This document shows positions 1-11,432 of a DNA stretch of 64,000 nucleotides, one piece after another; positions within the stretch are counted from its first letter, which is position 1, and each line of letters begins with the position of its first letter. Made by a program: the position numbers and the translations under genes. This DNA comes from Pogona vitticeps (taxonomy: Eukaryota; Chordata; Lepidosauria; Squamata; Agamidae). The notes beneath the pieces were generated by a model that was not told where the DNA came from, did no database searches, and saw nothing but the letters and a program-made list of their open reading frames with translations. Location of the stretch: positions 26,166,747-26,230,746 of the forward strand of contig NC_135794.1 in NCBI RefSeq assembly GCF_051106095.1. Direction: 5' to 3'.

Positions 1-33
1 AACGGAAGCCCTGCTGTCTTCTTGTATCCTCAG

Positions 34-3000
34 AGCTCTTCTCCAAGCCAGCCATAAAGCGATTTTCTGTGTCATTTGCAAAACACCCAACTAACGGTAC
101 GTTCGCTTCTTAATTGGACGCTCTCCTGTCGTTGTTGTCGTCCTTCCCCCCCCCCCACCCGTCCCTTTCTGTGTTGTTGCCTCCTCCCTTCCCAGGCACA
201 AGCGTGCTTGCCACTGACCCTGGCGGGGGGGGGTGGTCCTCTTCCCTTCGGTCTTTGCCCTGGAAGAGGGAGCCGGCCTGCTTCCGGGCCCACCTTCAGG
301 GTTAGAGAGGTGCCCTGCCTGTGAGGCTGAGGAGGGTGTGGTGCCGGGGGGGGCACCCTCTGGCGGGCTGCCTCTTGAGGCTGCGAGAGGGTTGCCTGCC
401 TGCCCGACTGGCTGGCTGGCTGGCTGGCTGTGGGAAGGGGCTGTTGCCAGGGCGGGAAGGCCTTTGCTTCTGCGCCCGCTGGGCCAGGAGGGCCAGCTTC
501 CGGCCCGCTGTGCTTGCAGCCTGTTCTGGTCTGCTGGTGGCCTAGGCCATCCCTGCAGAAGTGGGCAAGGGGCCGGGCGAGGCGCGTCCCCCCCTTTTCC
601 AAGCAAGGCCGAATGAGGGTTGTGAGGAGGACCGAGGGTGTCCTCTTCGGATGAGAGGCTTCCTCTCCCCAAGCGTTCCGTGTCCAGTGTTTCTGAGCCT
701 CCTTTACCTGGAGGAGAATCCCTGGGTGGGTCTCCTCTTCCTACGTGCTGCCTTTGGCTGCTTCCCACAACCCTTCTTTCTTTGCCTGTGTCTTCTGTGC
801 CCATGTGGAGGCTGCTGGCTTGTGGGGTGGCCTCTGGCGCTGGGTTCCTGCCCCTCCTTGCCTGCCCACTTCATGCTGGGTCGACTTTCGAAGGTCTGTC
901 TCAGCCACATGATGTGCCCAACGCGGCCTGGGTGTTGCCTTTGGCTCAGAGGAAGGGGGAACGTGTGGAAGGGGGGCTGCCTGGCAAAAAAGGGGATGTC
1001 CCCGCCCCCCCACCCCTGCCCTCGGAGGGCTCTTTCCCAGCCCCTTGAGCTGTGCCTCTGCGGCTGCTCAAGTGCTGCTCAGAGGATGCCTCCAAGGATC
1101 GGGGGGCCCTCCTTTTTGTTCCCAGGGGGTCAGGTGCCCCTCTTGGGACCCCCCAGGGAATCTGGCAGGCTCTGAGGTCTGACGGGTCTCTTGGCTTCAG
1201 GAACACAACCAGGGAGCGAGCAGTGGGACCTGCTGGGAGTCTCCCCCCCCCCTCGGCCCAAACGCCAGCCTCCTCCTGCATCTTGGAAGGGTGGCACCTT
1301 CTGATTTCCAGGCGCAGTTCCTGGGTGTCTTGGGGGGGGTAGTTCGAGCCAGGCTCAGGATAAAGGGAGGGGGACGGGGAGGAGTTCTTGGGTGGGCGTG
1401 GGGTGAGAGGGCTCTCTGCTGATTTGCCTTCTGAAATTGACCGGTGACCTCCATGGAAGGAAGGAAGGAAGAGGGGAGAGCCTGCTTTGCTTTGCTTTGC
1501 TTTGCTTTGCTTTGCTTTGCTTTGCTTTGCTTTGCTTTGCTTTGCTTTGCACATGGAAGTCCTGGGGGAGAACATAGCAGTGCTTCCCCTCTGCCCTTTG
1601 CAGTCAGGTTCCGTTTTGAGGAAATGCAGGCAAAGACACGTAATGTTGGGGGAATTTGGGAGTGCAAGGTGGGAGGGTGTTTTGGAAAAATGGTGCACAA
1701 AAATGTATGTGTCAAAAGAGAGAAGCATTAAAAATACCGTTTTCCTGACTTTTTAGAAACAAAGTCAGTTACACACTCACAAAAAGGTGAGACAAACTTA
1801 ATGGTGGAAACCTGAGAAACGGAATAAAAATGAACTTGAAGGAGCACCCTGTTCAAGGGGTGGCCAGCCTGCCCTGAGATTTTGTGCTGGGTCCCCATCA
1901 TAAAAGGAAAAGGGTATTCCTTCAAGTTCATTTTTATCCCATTAGTCAGGTTTCCACCATTAAGTTTGTCTCCCCTTTTGAGGGGGGCGGTTCTTCTGGG
2001 GAGCCTGTGCCCCACACATTTCTCCCTTCAGGGCACACTGGGCAGCGGCTGGAGTCCGGGCTCCCTCGGTTGGATCCTGCTGGGGATGCCCTTGAGGGGG
2101 GCTGGTGTGGGAGGGAAGCCCCTGAGAAGAGCCAGGCTCAGGTAGACTGAGGGGGGGGGGGCAGGGGGAGGGAGGGGTCTCCCCTTTCTGAGCCTTCCCT
2201 CCTTGGGCCTGAGTTTTCTCCGGGGGGGTGGGGGTGGGGGTTGGCTTGTTTGGAGGGCATCGGAGACGGCTCCCAGGAGAAGGTGGGCTCACTGCTTGGG
2301 AACCCCAGTGGCAGACACCCACCCACCCACCCAGCCCCCTCACCTCTCCGTTGTGGCCCCTCCCTCTCAGGTGACCTGTGCCGCCTGCCCTCTGACCCCC
2401 CCCCCTGCGAGAAGGGGCCTCCCTCTGGCCTCGCCCAGGGCTCCTCCCACCTCTGCACCTCCTCCGGAACTGGCTGGTCTCTGGCTGGGGGGAGCTGAGC
2501 TGCAGAGCCTCGACGGTATGGCACGGCACGGCACGGCACGGCACGGCACGGCATGGCGGGCACAGCTGTACCAGCATGGCGCCTGGGCAGTCTTTTTTTT
2601 TTTTTGGCAGCCTGTGCTATCGTGGCCGGGGGGGGCGCTTGCCCGTACAGGAACTTCAGGGAGAGAGAGACACGAGGGCCGCCAAAGAGAGGCGTGGACA
2701 GGGGGCCCGAGGGATTCGATGCCACCTGTGGTTAAACCATGGACTTGCCTGGGCTGCTCAGGGCGCTGGGGGGCCTGGCCCTCCCGGCCGTGGGCTGGGC
2801 TGCTTCAGGCAGAAACCGCCGTCCTCACCTTACTTGGGGGCCCTGTCTTGAGTGCCACGGCCTTCCCTTCCCTTCTGTCCCCTGAGGCCCCGCAGGAATG
2901 CTGCCGCCCGATCAGGCCTGGCTTCCTCTCCCGCTCCCCACTGGCCAAAGGGCTCGTCGGCCTCTTTCCTCTGCCTGGACAGGGGCCGGTCCCGGAGGCC

Positions 3001-3086
3001 TTGGGGGCCCCAGGCTGGCCTGCCCGGCTTTTGTTTCTCTCCAGCTGGTGCAGCTGCCGCTGCTTGCTTTCTGCATCCCCGGGAAG

Positions 3087-3120
<34 letters not shown>

Positions 3121-6100
3121 TCCCGCCTGTGCTCTGCTTGGGCCCTTGCTCTCGAGAAACACCGCGGGGGCTGGACCCAGGGCCCGGGGGGGGCACCAAA
3201 AGCAGCCACGGCGCTCCCTCCCTCCCTCACCCGCCCACTCAATGTGGTTCCCCTGCCTGGCTTGGCACGGCGTTCCACTTTTCGGCTGTGGTGCCGTCCC
3301 TGCAGATGATTTTCCCGCCTTCTGTGGGAGAAGCACCTCGTGGGAGGGTGGGAGAGGGTCCTTGTCCACCCTGCACCTTCTTGTGTGTGTGTTGCAGTGT
3401 GTGTAGGGGGGGGGCTGAGTTTTTATCCAGACAGTCAAAGACCACAGCCGAGGGTTTTCGGAAAGACCAGGACGGAGCCTCTGCTCCCCTTCCCTGGCCT
3501 AAGAGCGAGGCGGCCCCTCTCTGCCTGCTGGGGGGGGGCACGGCAGTCCAAAGAGGGCTAGAGGCCAGAAGGGGCAAGGCTGCCTTGGGGGTGTTTCCCT
3601 GCTGCTGCCCCCCAGGCCTGGTGTCTTCTCGTGAGGAGGGGGAGTTGCTGGATGCCCCAGGAAGAGGGCTGTTCTTCAGGGGTTTCCCTCCACCCCAGGG
3701 GTGGAGGTGGGACAGAGATGAGGGAGGCCCTGAGCAATGGCTGGCTGAGGTGCCTCTTCCCCCCCCCCCCCCATTGGCATCGGACATGGCAGGTGGCGCA
3801 GGGAGGGGCCCCCCTTTCTGTGGCCTGCTGGGTCTGGGGTTGGCCCGGTTTCTGCTGCGAGGCTGGGCTGCTTGCTGCTTTCTTGAACGGAACAGTGAAC
3901 GGGGGGGGGGGGCAGAGGGGCGCATCTCCTTTCCAGACGGCTCCTCCATCGGCTGCCCCAGCAGGACTACTTCACCTCCCCCTCCCTACTCAGGAGCAAG
4001 TCCGGTGCCTGGAGGCTGGGGTGGGGGAGCCACCTGAGGCCATGGGTCCTCCTTTGACCCAGATTCCCATGGAAACACAGCCTGGGTCCACTGTCAACCG
4101 ACAGATCCCTTTGAGCCGGTCTTTCCAGAAAAGGAAGGCGTCAGCCTTCAGTAGTGGCACCGAGGAGCCCCAGGGGACGACGTGGGTTCCAAAAGGGTGG
4201 GGGCCTCGAAAGACCTGTGCCCCCAGTACACCTGCTCCGAAGATCCTGGGCTGGGGCTGGCTTTTTTGGGAAGGCTGATGTGTGTGTTTTGGGGGGGGCA
4301 GGCAGCAGGGGCACCTCCGTGTCTGTAATGCACGGTGTGGATTAAGTGGGGTGGCTTCTCTGGAGGGCCCCCCCAGGGGAGGCTGCCGTGGATGGACTGA
4401 ACACTGAGAGCGGGGGGGGGGCATGTCTGCCTTTTGCTTGCAGGTTTCGAAGGCTGCTCCATGGTGCCCAGCATCTACCCACTGGAGACCCTGCACAACT
4501 CGCTCTCCTTGCGCCAGGTGAACGACTTCCTGACGGCGGTGGCCGGGAGCTGCACCCACGCACACCCAGGAGCTCCCACAGGTAGCCAGGGGGTGTGGGT
4601 TAGGGTCCTGGGTCACCCCATGGCCAGGATGGCCTTTCCCGGACCGGGACCGACAGGGCTCCTCCCTCCCTCCCTCCCTCCCTCCCTCCCTGGTTGATAA
4701 AACCCTTGTGTCCAGAGTTGTTGCCATGAGAGGGTCCTGATCCCCGCAGAGGGGCGCACGCTACAGGCCAGCCCCCTGCCTGCCGCCAGCAGCCTGGGTG
4801 GCTGTTTGAATCGGGGTGGCAGAACACACCTCTTTCTTCAGAGGAGCGTTTCTCTCTCGATGTGGTCCAGCTTCTGTGGGGCTGTGAGCCCATGGGGGAG
4901 TGAGGGCAGGAGCCATGGTCTCAACAGCTAGCAGTGGTGCTCCCGCCCCCCCGGCCCGGTCCGGCCCGGCCTGTTTCTTGTTCAGGGACCTGCGACCTTC
5001 TGGGTCTCGTGTCCCTCCAGACCCTTCATCAAAGCAGCAACAAGGTCTGGGGGAAACAGCGGTGGTCTCCCTTACGCGCCTGCCTGAGGTTGTTTCTCCG
5101 CTTCGGTTCTGCAGAACTCTTTGGCCCCCTGATGGACAGCCGGGGGTCAGGAGACGGCGCCTTGGGGCCACAGCAAGTTCTGTCCTCTCTGCCCCTGCGG
5201 CCTCGGTCGGACAAGCCCCCCTGGTGTAAGTGGCCGACCTGGTGTCCAGAGGATTCGGGGTGGATTTGGGAGGCAGAAGAAACCCTGATGGGCTGCTTTG
5301 GGGGGCTGGGGGGAGGGTTAGGGTGGGCATGGGAGTTGCCTCAGGCTCTGGGGATGGAAACTGGGCCAGATCGAGGCATCGCCATTCCTGGCGTGAGGGC
5401 GTGAGAGACAAGGTGGGGAGGGGGCCGGATCCAGTCTGGTGTTCTTTGTGGGTGGTTGGGAGGGAGGCCTGTAGAGGAGGAGGGTGCTCAGGCTCTGAGG
5501 AGCCTCCTGAGCCGAAGGGGGGGAGGGGGCAGGGGAGGGGGTGCCCTTGGGTTTTTTGTCGTTGGTGGCGAGAGAGTGACCCTTGATGACCCTTGCGCCC
5601 TTCCCTTGCAGACAGCAGTGGCCCCTCCAGCACAGTCTCCAGTGCGGGCCCCTCCTCCCCAACGTCCGCGGAGAGCTGCCCTCGCTTCAGCTTCCCCGAG
5701 AGGCCTCCCCTCAGCCCCCAAACCAGCAAGGAGAAGCCCGGCCCTCAGGTGCCCCTCGGCGTGGACGGCGACCACGAGAGCCCGCCCCCCCCAGACCGGC
5801 TGGAGGCAGAGCCCCGAGGGACCCCACCGTGGCCGCCTTTGCTCACGGCCCGTGGGGATGGGGTGCCCCCTTTGCTGCTGGAACAAGAGCGGAAAGAGCA
5901 GGAGGAGGAGGAGGAGGAGGAGGAGGAAGAGGGGGATGTGGGACTGCCCGGGACGCTGTCGTTGCTGACCATCAGCAGGGAGGGAGAGGCGGGAGAGCTG
6001 GCGATGGCAGGGCTGCCTGAGCAAGAGCTAGAGAAGCCCTCGGGCTGGGGGGATCCCCTCCAGGGACAAGGGGCCGCCCAGCCCCTCTTGACTGCTGAAG

Positions 6101-6132
6101 GAGAGCGCGTGGGGTTGGAGGCCCCTGTCTAG
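34..6132 (+). CDS. PPIP5K1: PPIP5K1 (diphosphoinositol pentakisphosphate kinase 1), C-terminal part, last four exons
   Basis: Coding exons are 34-96, 4444-4581, 5115-5225 and 5612-6132 (TAG stop at 6130-6132). All junctions are AG/GT and the phases agree (1-1-1), giving about 277 codons. The family is a cytosolic enzyme that makes inositol pyrophosphates (InsP7/InsP8), with an ATP-grasp kinase domain and a histidine-phosphatase-like domain. Only the tail is here: the end of the phosphatase-like region and the disordered C-terminus. Recognition rests on [13 protein letters not shown] running into [19 protein letters not shown], then [11 protein letters not shown], then [20 protein letters not shown] across the last junction, all as I recall them from vertebrate PPIP5K1. 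The last exon ends in an acidic tract and lacks the Cys-Gln repeats of the human long tail. The 5' part of the gene lies upstream of base 1. The gene points at MAP1A, as in mammals. Confidence 0.96.
1486..1550. repeat. (TTTGC)13 pentanucleotide microsatellite
   Basis: Thirteen perfect TTTGC units lie in the PPIP5K1 intron, directly after a short GGAA array. Confidence 0.97.
1789..1973. repeat. Foldback (inverted repeat) element, two 55-bp arms around a 74-bp loop
   Basis: The left arm (1789-1843) and right arm (about 1918-1973) are reverse complements with about four mismatches over 55 bases. The arms contain gacaaacttaatggtggaaa and ataaaaatgaacttgaagga. The loop is not similar to the arms. 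It could be a small foldback/MITE-type DNA element or a local inverted duplication. No clear target-site duplication was found. Confidence 0.85.
2520..2550. repeat. (GGCAC)6 pentanucleotide microsatellite
   Basis: Six GGCAC units and a degenerate edge lie in the PPIP5K1 intron. Confidence 0.9.
3090..3117. repeat. (GA)n microsatellite
   Basis: A perfect GA dinucleotide run of about 28 bases in the PPIP5K1 intron. Confidence 0.9.
5612..6132 (+). CDS. PPIP5K1: PPIP5K1 terminal coding exon, disordered tail
   Basis: The acceptor is cttgcag at 5605-5611, and the codon split over the junction makes the Tyr of KPPWYSSGPSS. The conserved start is followed by Pro/Ser-rich sequence, a run of about ten Glu codons (GAG repeat, about 5899-5932) and a stop at 6130. 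The tail shares little with the mammalian one beyond its first 25 residues, as expected for a fast-evolving disordered region. Confidence 0.93.
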
Positions 6133-9100
6133 CAAGCGGTGCAATGGGAGGGAGGGCTGCCAGGGGTCGCCTTGCGGTGGAGGAGGAGGCACCTGTGGGG
6201 GCCCACTTGGAGGCCAAGGGCTCTTTCTGCCACAGAGATGTGGCCTGTCCCAGCAGCATGGCCCAAGGCGGCCGGAGGAAGCACCTACCCCCCCACCCCC
6301 CCACCCCCCCGGGATCTGCCAAACGCCCAGTGGCCGCCTGGTCGGTCCGTGTTCTCCAAAGCTTCTTCCTGCAGCTGTGGCTGCGGAGCTATGGGTGCGC
6401 AAAGTGACTCTCCAGTCACAGGCTCAGGTTGTGGTGGGAAAGCACTCCTCCCCCATGTGCGTGCGTGCGTGCATGCGTGCATGCGTGCGTGTGTCAGAAA
6501 GAGTGAGAGGAAGAGAGAGAGAGAGAGAAAGAGAGAAGAGCTTCCTGGCTAGAGGCTCCTTCTCAATCTTCGCTCTGCTAGCAGTGGTCAAGATGGAAAT
6601 GCTGCTTAGAGAAATCAGGTTTTCTTAGGAACACATGGAAGAGATGCCAAATGGTGTACAGTACAGAGCAAATATATATAATATATTTATTATATATATA
6701 TTGTTAATATATATCACCAGCAGAGGGGGGGCTGTGTGTCCAGGTGTACCTCTTCGCCCCTCCCTTCATGGCAGGGGTGTGTCTGAAGCTTTGTCGATCA
6801 TGACCTGTGAAACTATTCCCTCTGCATGTGTGCGTGCAGGCGATTTTCTTGTGCTGCGTATTCTTGGTGTAGTAAAAGCTGCCACACAGGGAGCCAGGCT
6901 GACCGTTTTTCTCTGGGTCCAGCATTCAGTCCAGCTGTGCGTGGGATGGTCGGGGAGGGAGGGAGGGAGGGAGGGAGGGAGGGAGAGCGCCTTTCTCTTT
7001 GGGGTGTTGCCTGAGGCGGGTGCTGAGAAGACCACCTTTTCCCTGAATATTTGGGTGGCAGAGCAGATCCCTGTCAGGCATCCTTCTCACATCGGCAAGA
7101 ATTAGCTCCTGGACCACCGTCACCCGCATGAAAATCCCTTGCCAAGAGTGTGGGGTGTGGTTTGCGCCTTTGGAGATGGGAACTCTTTCTGGCAGCACTT
7201 GGGAGACAAGCAAGGAGGAGCCCTGGAGGGCTGTGGGAGGGAGGGAGGGAGAGAAGCTCCTTGGGGCAGAGGGCAGGTGGGAGGGGGCCCTGTTGCTTGG
7301 CCTGCTTTCCAAAGGGTGGAAGGCCAAAGCCTCAGGGTCATGTAATCCCCCACCCACACCCACCCCGGTCTCTCAGTGAGGCTTAGTAGGCGCTGATTTT
7401 TTTCAAAAGGGCCTAATGGAGGGGGGCACTACTGGCCAATGAGTTTTGACTAAACTGGCAGAGGCCCATCATTTCAGCAGAATTGGCAAGGCTGTAGAAG
7501 TGAAGGGCCCTTCGCATCCCGGTGCTGGCATTCTTCGGCTCTGCACAGGCGCCTCCCAGAGGCCTCCTCCGGGCACTGCTGGTCAGAGAAGTCAGGGGGC
7601 AGTTCCTAGGCCTTCCTTTCCTCGGTGGAAGAAGGGTTCAGGGAGCCCCAGGTCCCTTCCCCAAAAACGCCTCGTTGGCAGCAGGGGGATTGCAAAGCTG
7701 CCTGCGGGACGCGAGTCATGAAAAAGACAGGTGGGCTGCGGTGGGGTCAGGGTGAGGAGTGGAGCGACGGCCCTGTGCGTGCAGGTGAAGGCTGGGCAGC
7801 CGCTGCCTCGGGCACGGAGCCCAGTGGGTCTCTCACAGGGAACGGAAGGGGAAGGTGGAGGAACCAAGATGATCTGAAGCTCCTTTGGGAAGGGACCTCT
7901 GCCTAGACGGGTGGGAGGTGGGGGGCCACCCTGGGGTGGAGGAGGGGGCAGAGAAGGGGCTCTTTCTTCGTCCTGGAGGGATCCCGAGACAGGGCCTCTC
8001 CTACACGGTGGCTCCGAGTGATGCTACAGGACGGGCCCCCAGCACCAAGCCCGTCACGCCTTGCGTCCTCAGCATGAGAGCCATGTCTTCACAGCACTTC
8101 TTAGCAGACTTGGTGACCTGCCAGCGGTAACCAGCAGTTGTTTCCAAGGACTGACACCTCAGCATCGTTATTGCCTGGCGAGGGCAGTTCTTGGATCTTA
8201 GCCTCCCCTGGATAACTGCAATTTCTAAGACTAAAGGTTTTCTTCATTTGGTTAATCCAGCGGCCATAAGTGCTGCCCTTTAAAAGTCTGCACTATGGTC
8301 TGTTTCTTTCAAAATGTTCTTTGGGAATGCCCGTGTTTAAAGGGAGGAGCAGGAAGCCGCTTCTTGTTGTTGATGTGTGAGGGTGCGCTCTGTGCCCCAT
8401 CACCGCTTCTTTATTGCCCAGCAGGGCTGCTGGCCTGGCAGGTCTTTGCGGGAGGGCTCGGCCCCTCGTGCAGCCGCTTCCCCCCCTCCAACGCTCTGTC
8501 CTGCGGTCGCAGGTTTTACTAACAGGTGGACGAGCCACTTCGTGGGTGCGTGGGCTGAAGGGGACGCTAGTGGACATTCTGCCGAAGGTCAAGGCCACCC
8601 AGCGAGAGCAGCTGATCCAGAGCAAGAGACGTTGTTGGGAGAAGCTTAGAATCGGACATGGATGTGTGTGCGCCCTCCACCCCCCGCCCAGCGGCACCAG
8701 TTGCAGGAGGCAGGGGTGGCAAAGGCACCTTTCTTCCCTTTCCCTCTGGGGCTGGCCCTGTCTGTTGCATGGCTACCTTGGCAAAACGGATGGTGCCGCC
8801 GGCTGCCAAGTGCCACAGACGGAGGGAGGGACAGACGGATGCTGTGTGGCTCTTGGTCCGCAGGAGTTCCCCTCCCCTCCAAGCCCCTTCCCCTTTAGGG
8901 CAAAGTGAAGCCTGAGGAAGAGGTGCCCCCTCGGAGCTAAAGGGAAGGTGAAGCTGCGCTGCGCTTGCTCCCCGGCTGCCTCCACCCGCGCTCCCAGGTT
9001 GGCCCAACCGTGGCATCTCTTTTACTTCCCATCTCAGCGGTTCTCTGGCAAAGGTCTCGAACCCTCAGCCATTGGAGTCCTTTTCCTGCCAGGGCAAGGG

Positions 9101-9284
9101 TGCCTAGCCCGCGAAGTCTAGGGGCAGGAATGTGGGGCGGGCAGGACCCCTGCCCTCCGGACCCGCCCACTAGCCCAACCCTCCCTGACCCTCCCCAGGG
9201 TGCAAGAGCCCCCCCCCAGCACCCTCCCTAGCAGCTGTCTCGGTGGGTGGCTCAGTCTGGCACAGTCAGGGTGGCAGCGACGGC
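6133..9284 (+). other. PPIP5K1 3' UTR and the convergent PPIP5K1/MAP1A intergenic stretch
   Basis: No conserved reading frame was seen. I found no AATAAA or ATTAAA on the + strand here. The nearest variant hexamer is AGTAAA near 6870, so the PPIP5K1 cleavage site is unplaced. The region has a TATA-rich patch (6670-6715), a GGGA array (about 6955-6985) and a GT/GC-rich patch with GA repeats (6458-6540). Confidence 0.6.
6955..6985. repeat. (GGGA)n microsatellite
   Basis: A run of GGGA units of about 30 bases. A shorter one follows near 7229-7250. Confidence 0.85.
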
Positions 9285-9290
9285 TTTATT
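9285..9290 (-). terminator. MAP1A: MAP1A poly(A) signal AATAAA
   Basis: TTTATT on the + strand gives AATAAA on the - strand. It is the first canonical signal downstream of the MAP1A stop that precedes a G/T-rich stretch. Confidence 0.65.
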
Positions 9291-11432
9291 GGCGGTTAGT
9301 GCAGGTCCCTCTCTTTACAGTCATTAGAATTACAGAGCGTTGCACACAGAAAGGAGGGCAGGACGGGGGCATCCAGGGCTGAATTATACATGATGGGGAA
9401 AAGGGGAGAGAACGGGGCTCTGTTTATACAAGATTCAGCAGAGGAGAAAGCTGTTTTGGGACAAGGGGGGTGAGGGGGGCATCTTTGCTGTTGCTCCAAA
9501 GGGCTCCTATATACAGGCCTAATCACACGTCCGTGGTCTCATGCAGGAATAAGCGAAAGTAGTGTTTAAATGTCTGTCTGTTCATCCCAGCAAACAGTCG
9601 GGCACCAGCGGTATCCCCCCTGCCCTGCCCTGCCCTGCCCCGCATGGGCTGACATTCGAAAGGGTCATCATGACAGGGTTTGCCAGAAAATGTAAAAGGG
9701 ATGCTAAAGCCAGCCTTGAAACTACAAAAAAGATTGGCGTGACCATCAGGCTGACTTGGGGAAAACTCTGGCTAGTGTGCAGCCGGGGAAACCCCGTGGT
9801 TCAGAAAGGGGGTTGCATGGAAGGGAGCAGACTCTCCGCCAGAGTCGGCCAGGAGCGAGCAATGGGGCTCCATCTAGTCTGCTCCGAGCTTCAAGTTTTA
9901 AGACAGACACATTCATAGGTGGGTTTAGTGCACTGGTTTGCCGGCTTGCCCAGACTGGGGCACTCTCTGCCCCTTGTGCAGGTCTGGAGACAGGGCAGCT
10001 GATCCACCAAGAGGGAACGGGGTGGGGGTGGGGTGGGGGGTTTCTGGCCTCTTTCTGTGTGATCGAGAGGCAGAAAATTGAGCCCCTGTTCCACCCCCCC
10101 CAACCACGCCCAAATGCTGGGTGGAGATCAGGAAGGGGATTCTTTGCTTTGACCCTTTGCAGGATGGAGACCCCCCCCAGAGGGCATCTGCCAGCTGCTC
10201 TTAGGGCACACACAGACCACATGTTTTAAAAACATGCACACTTAATACCAACAATAACAATAAACACAGAAATATCAGTTACACCAAATAAAAATAGACC
10301 TAAAATAAATAAGGATATAAATTAGAGACAACGCTGAGAAGAATCGTGGAGGTTCCGTAGCATTTCTCCCACCCCTCTTGCCCCCCCCCCCAGCCCTGCA
10401 TGTATTAGGCAGTTGCGAATCATGGCCAGCTAGGGGGGCAGAGAGCGGCCACGTGACCCCATGGGATGGGGTGAACTTTTTCAAAGCCTGCTTAAATCTG
10501 ACCACACGGGAGAGTGGGCTGCTGGCCAAGCAGCAAAACACTCCCCAGCCCCGGGCTTAGAAGTAAGCACACCGAGCGCGGCAGGCGGGGGGGCCTGGGG
10601 GGGCCGTTCCCTGCTTGTAATTCTTGGGACCCCCAGATGCCCAAGGAGCAGATTCCCTGGCAGGCATGGGAGCCCCCCCCCCATCCCCAATGGGAAGGAG
10701 GTTCCCCTGCCCACCACCTGGGCTGGCCTTCAAAGGGCTCCTAGGAAACGGTTCTTGGGGAGGGTGTCAGCCTGTCTGTCCCAGGGCTCAGCGTTGTGCC
10801 CTTCCAGGGATGCCCAGTCATTCGCTCTTTGGCTCACAGGCTGCCCCTTCCCTCTTCCACCCCGGGGGCTGTTCCTGCACAGGGCCTGGACCAAGCTGCC
10901 TGGTAGCCATGCTGCTGCTGTGCAAGTAGCCAGCACGGCCCTCCTGGCCCAACCCCTACGTACTACATGCGGTGAGAAATGGCCGTGGGGCTGCTCTCGC
11001 CTCGCCTTCTCGGCCCGCTTTCTAATTTTGTCTTGAGCCTTGTTTCCACCTGAGGTCAGACAAAGTTCTGTGGCCTTGATCCGGCACAGCAGCCATCCGG
11101 GTGGCAGGGAGGAGAGGGAGGGAGCCACGCAAGCAACATCAAGGCAGCCAAATGACCCAACAGCAAGAACAGAGGCGGCAGCAGAAGAAGCCTTGGGAAG
11201 CATACCAGCCCCAGGAGGTTCCCCCACACACACACTCTGCACCCGTGCAGACATCCTGGTCGGGCGCTGGGCATCCCAGAAAGCAAGAACTGTAGGCAGA
11301 TGGAGTGGCATCGGAAAGTCTGGATCGCCTTCAGCAGAACAGAAGAAGGGAGCAGTGAGCGGGAGGCACCTCAAGGGTGGCATGACAGTCAGAGGAAGTG
11401 GATGGAGAAGCGCGCTGGTGAGAAGCTGGGGC
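9285..11432 (-). other. MAP1A: MAP1A 3' UTR
   Basis: About 2.1 kb from the stop to the poly(A) signal. It includes an AT-rich patch (10215-10335) that reads on the - strand as several ATTTATTTT-like stretches, which could act as AU-rich stability elements. That role is inferred only. Confidence 0.65.

Larger units (their letters stand above)
97..4443 (+). other. PPIP5K1: PPIP5K1 intron, 4.3 kb, GC-rich with simple repeats
   Basis: This is the intron between the KHPTN exon and the GFEGCSM exon. It holds a TTTGC pentamer array (1486-1550), a GGCAC array (2520-2550), a GA array (3090-3117), the foldback pair at 1789-1973 and many G or C runs of 7-12. Mammalian PPIP5K1 has alternative exons near here, but I could not recognise one. 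Long open frames in this stretch look like GC-rich shadows. Confidence 0.7.

Noticed and set aside
2203-4037. Long + strand open frames in the first PPIP5K1 intron
   Set aside because: They cross G runs and microsatellites, have no homology I recognise, and lie between two well-matched PPIP5K1 exons.
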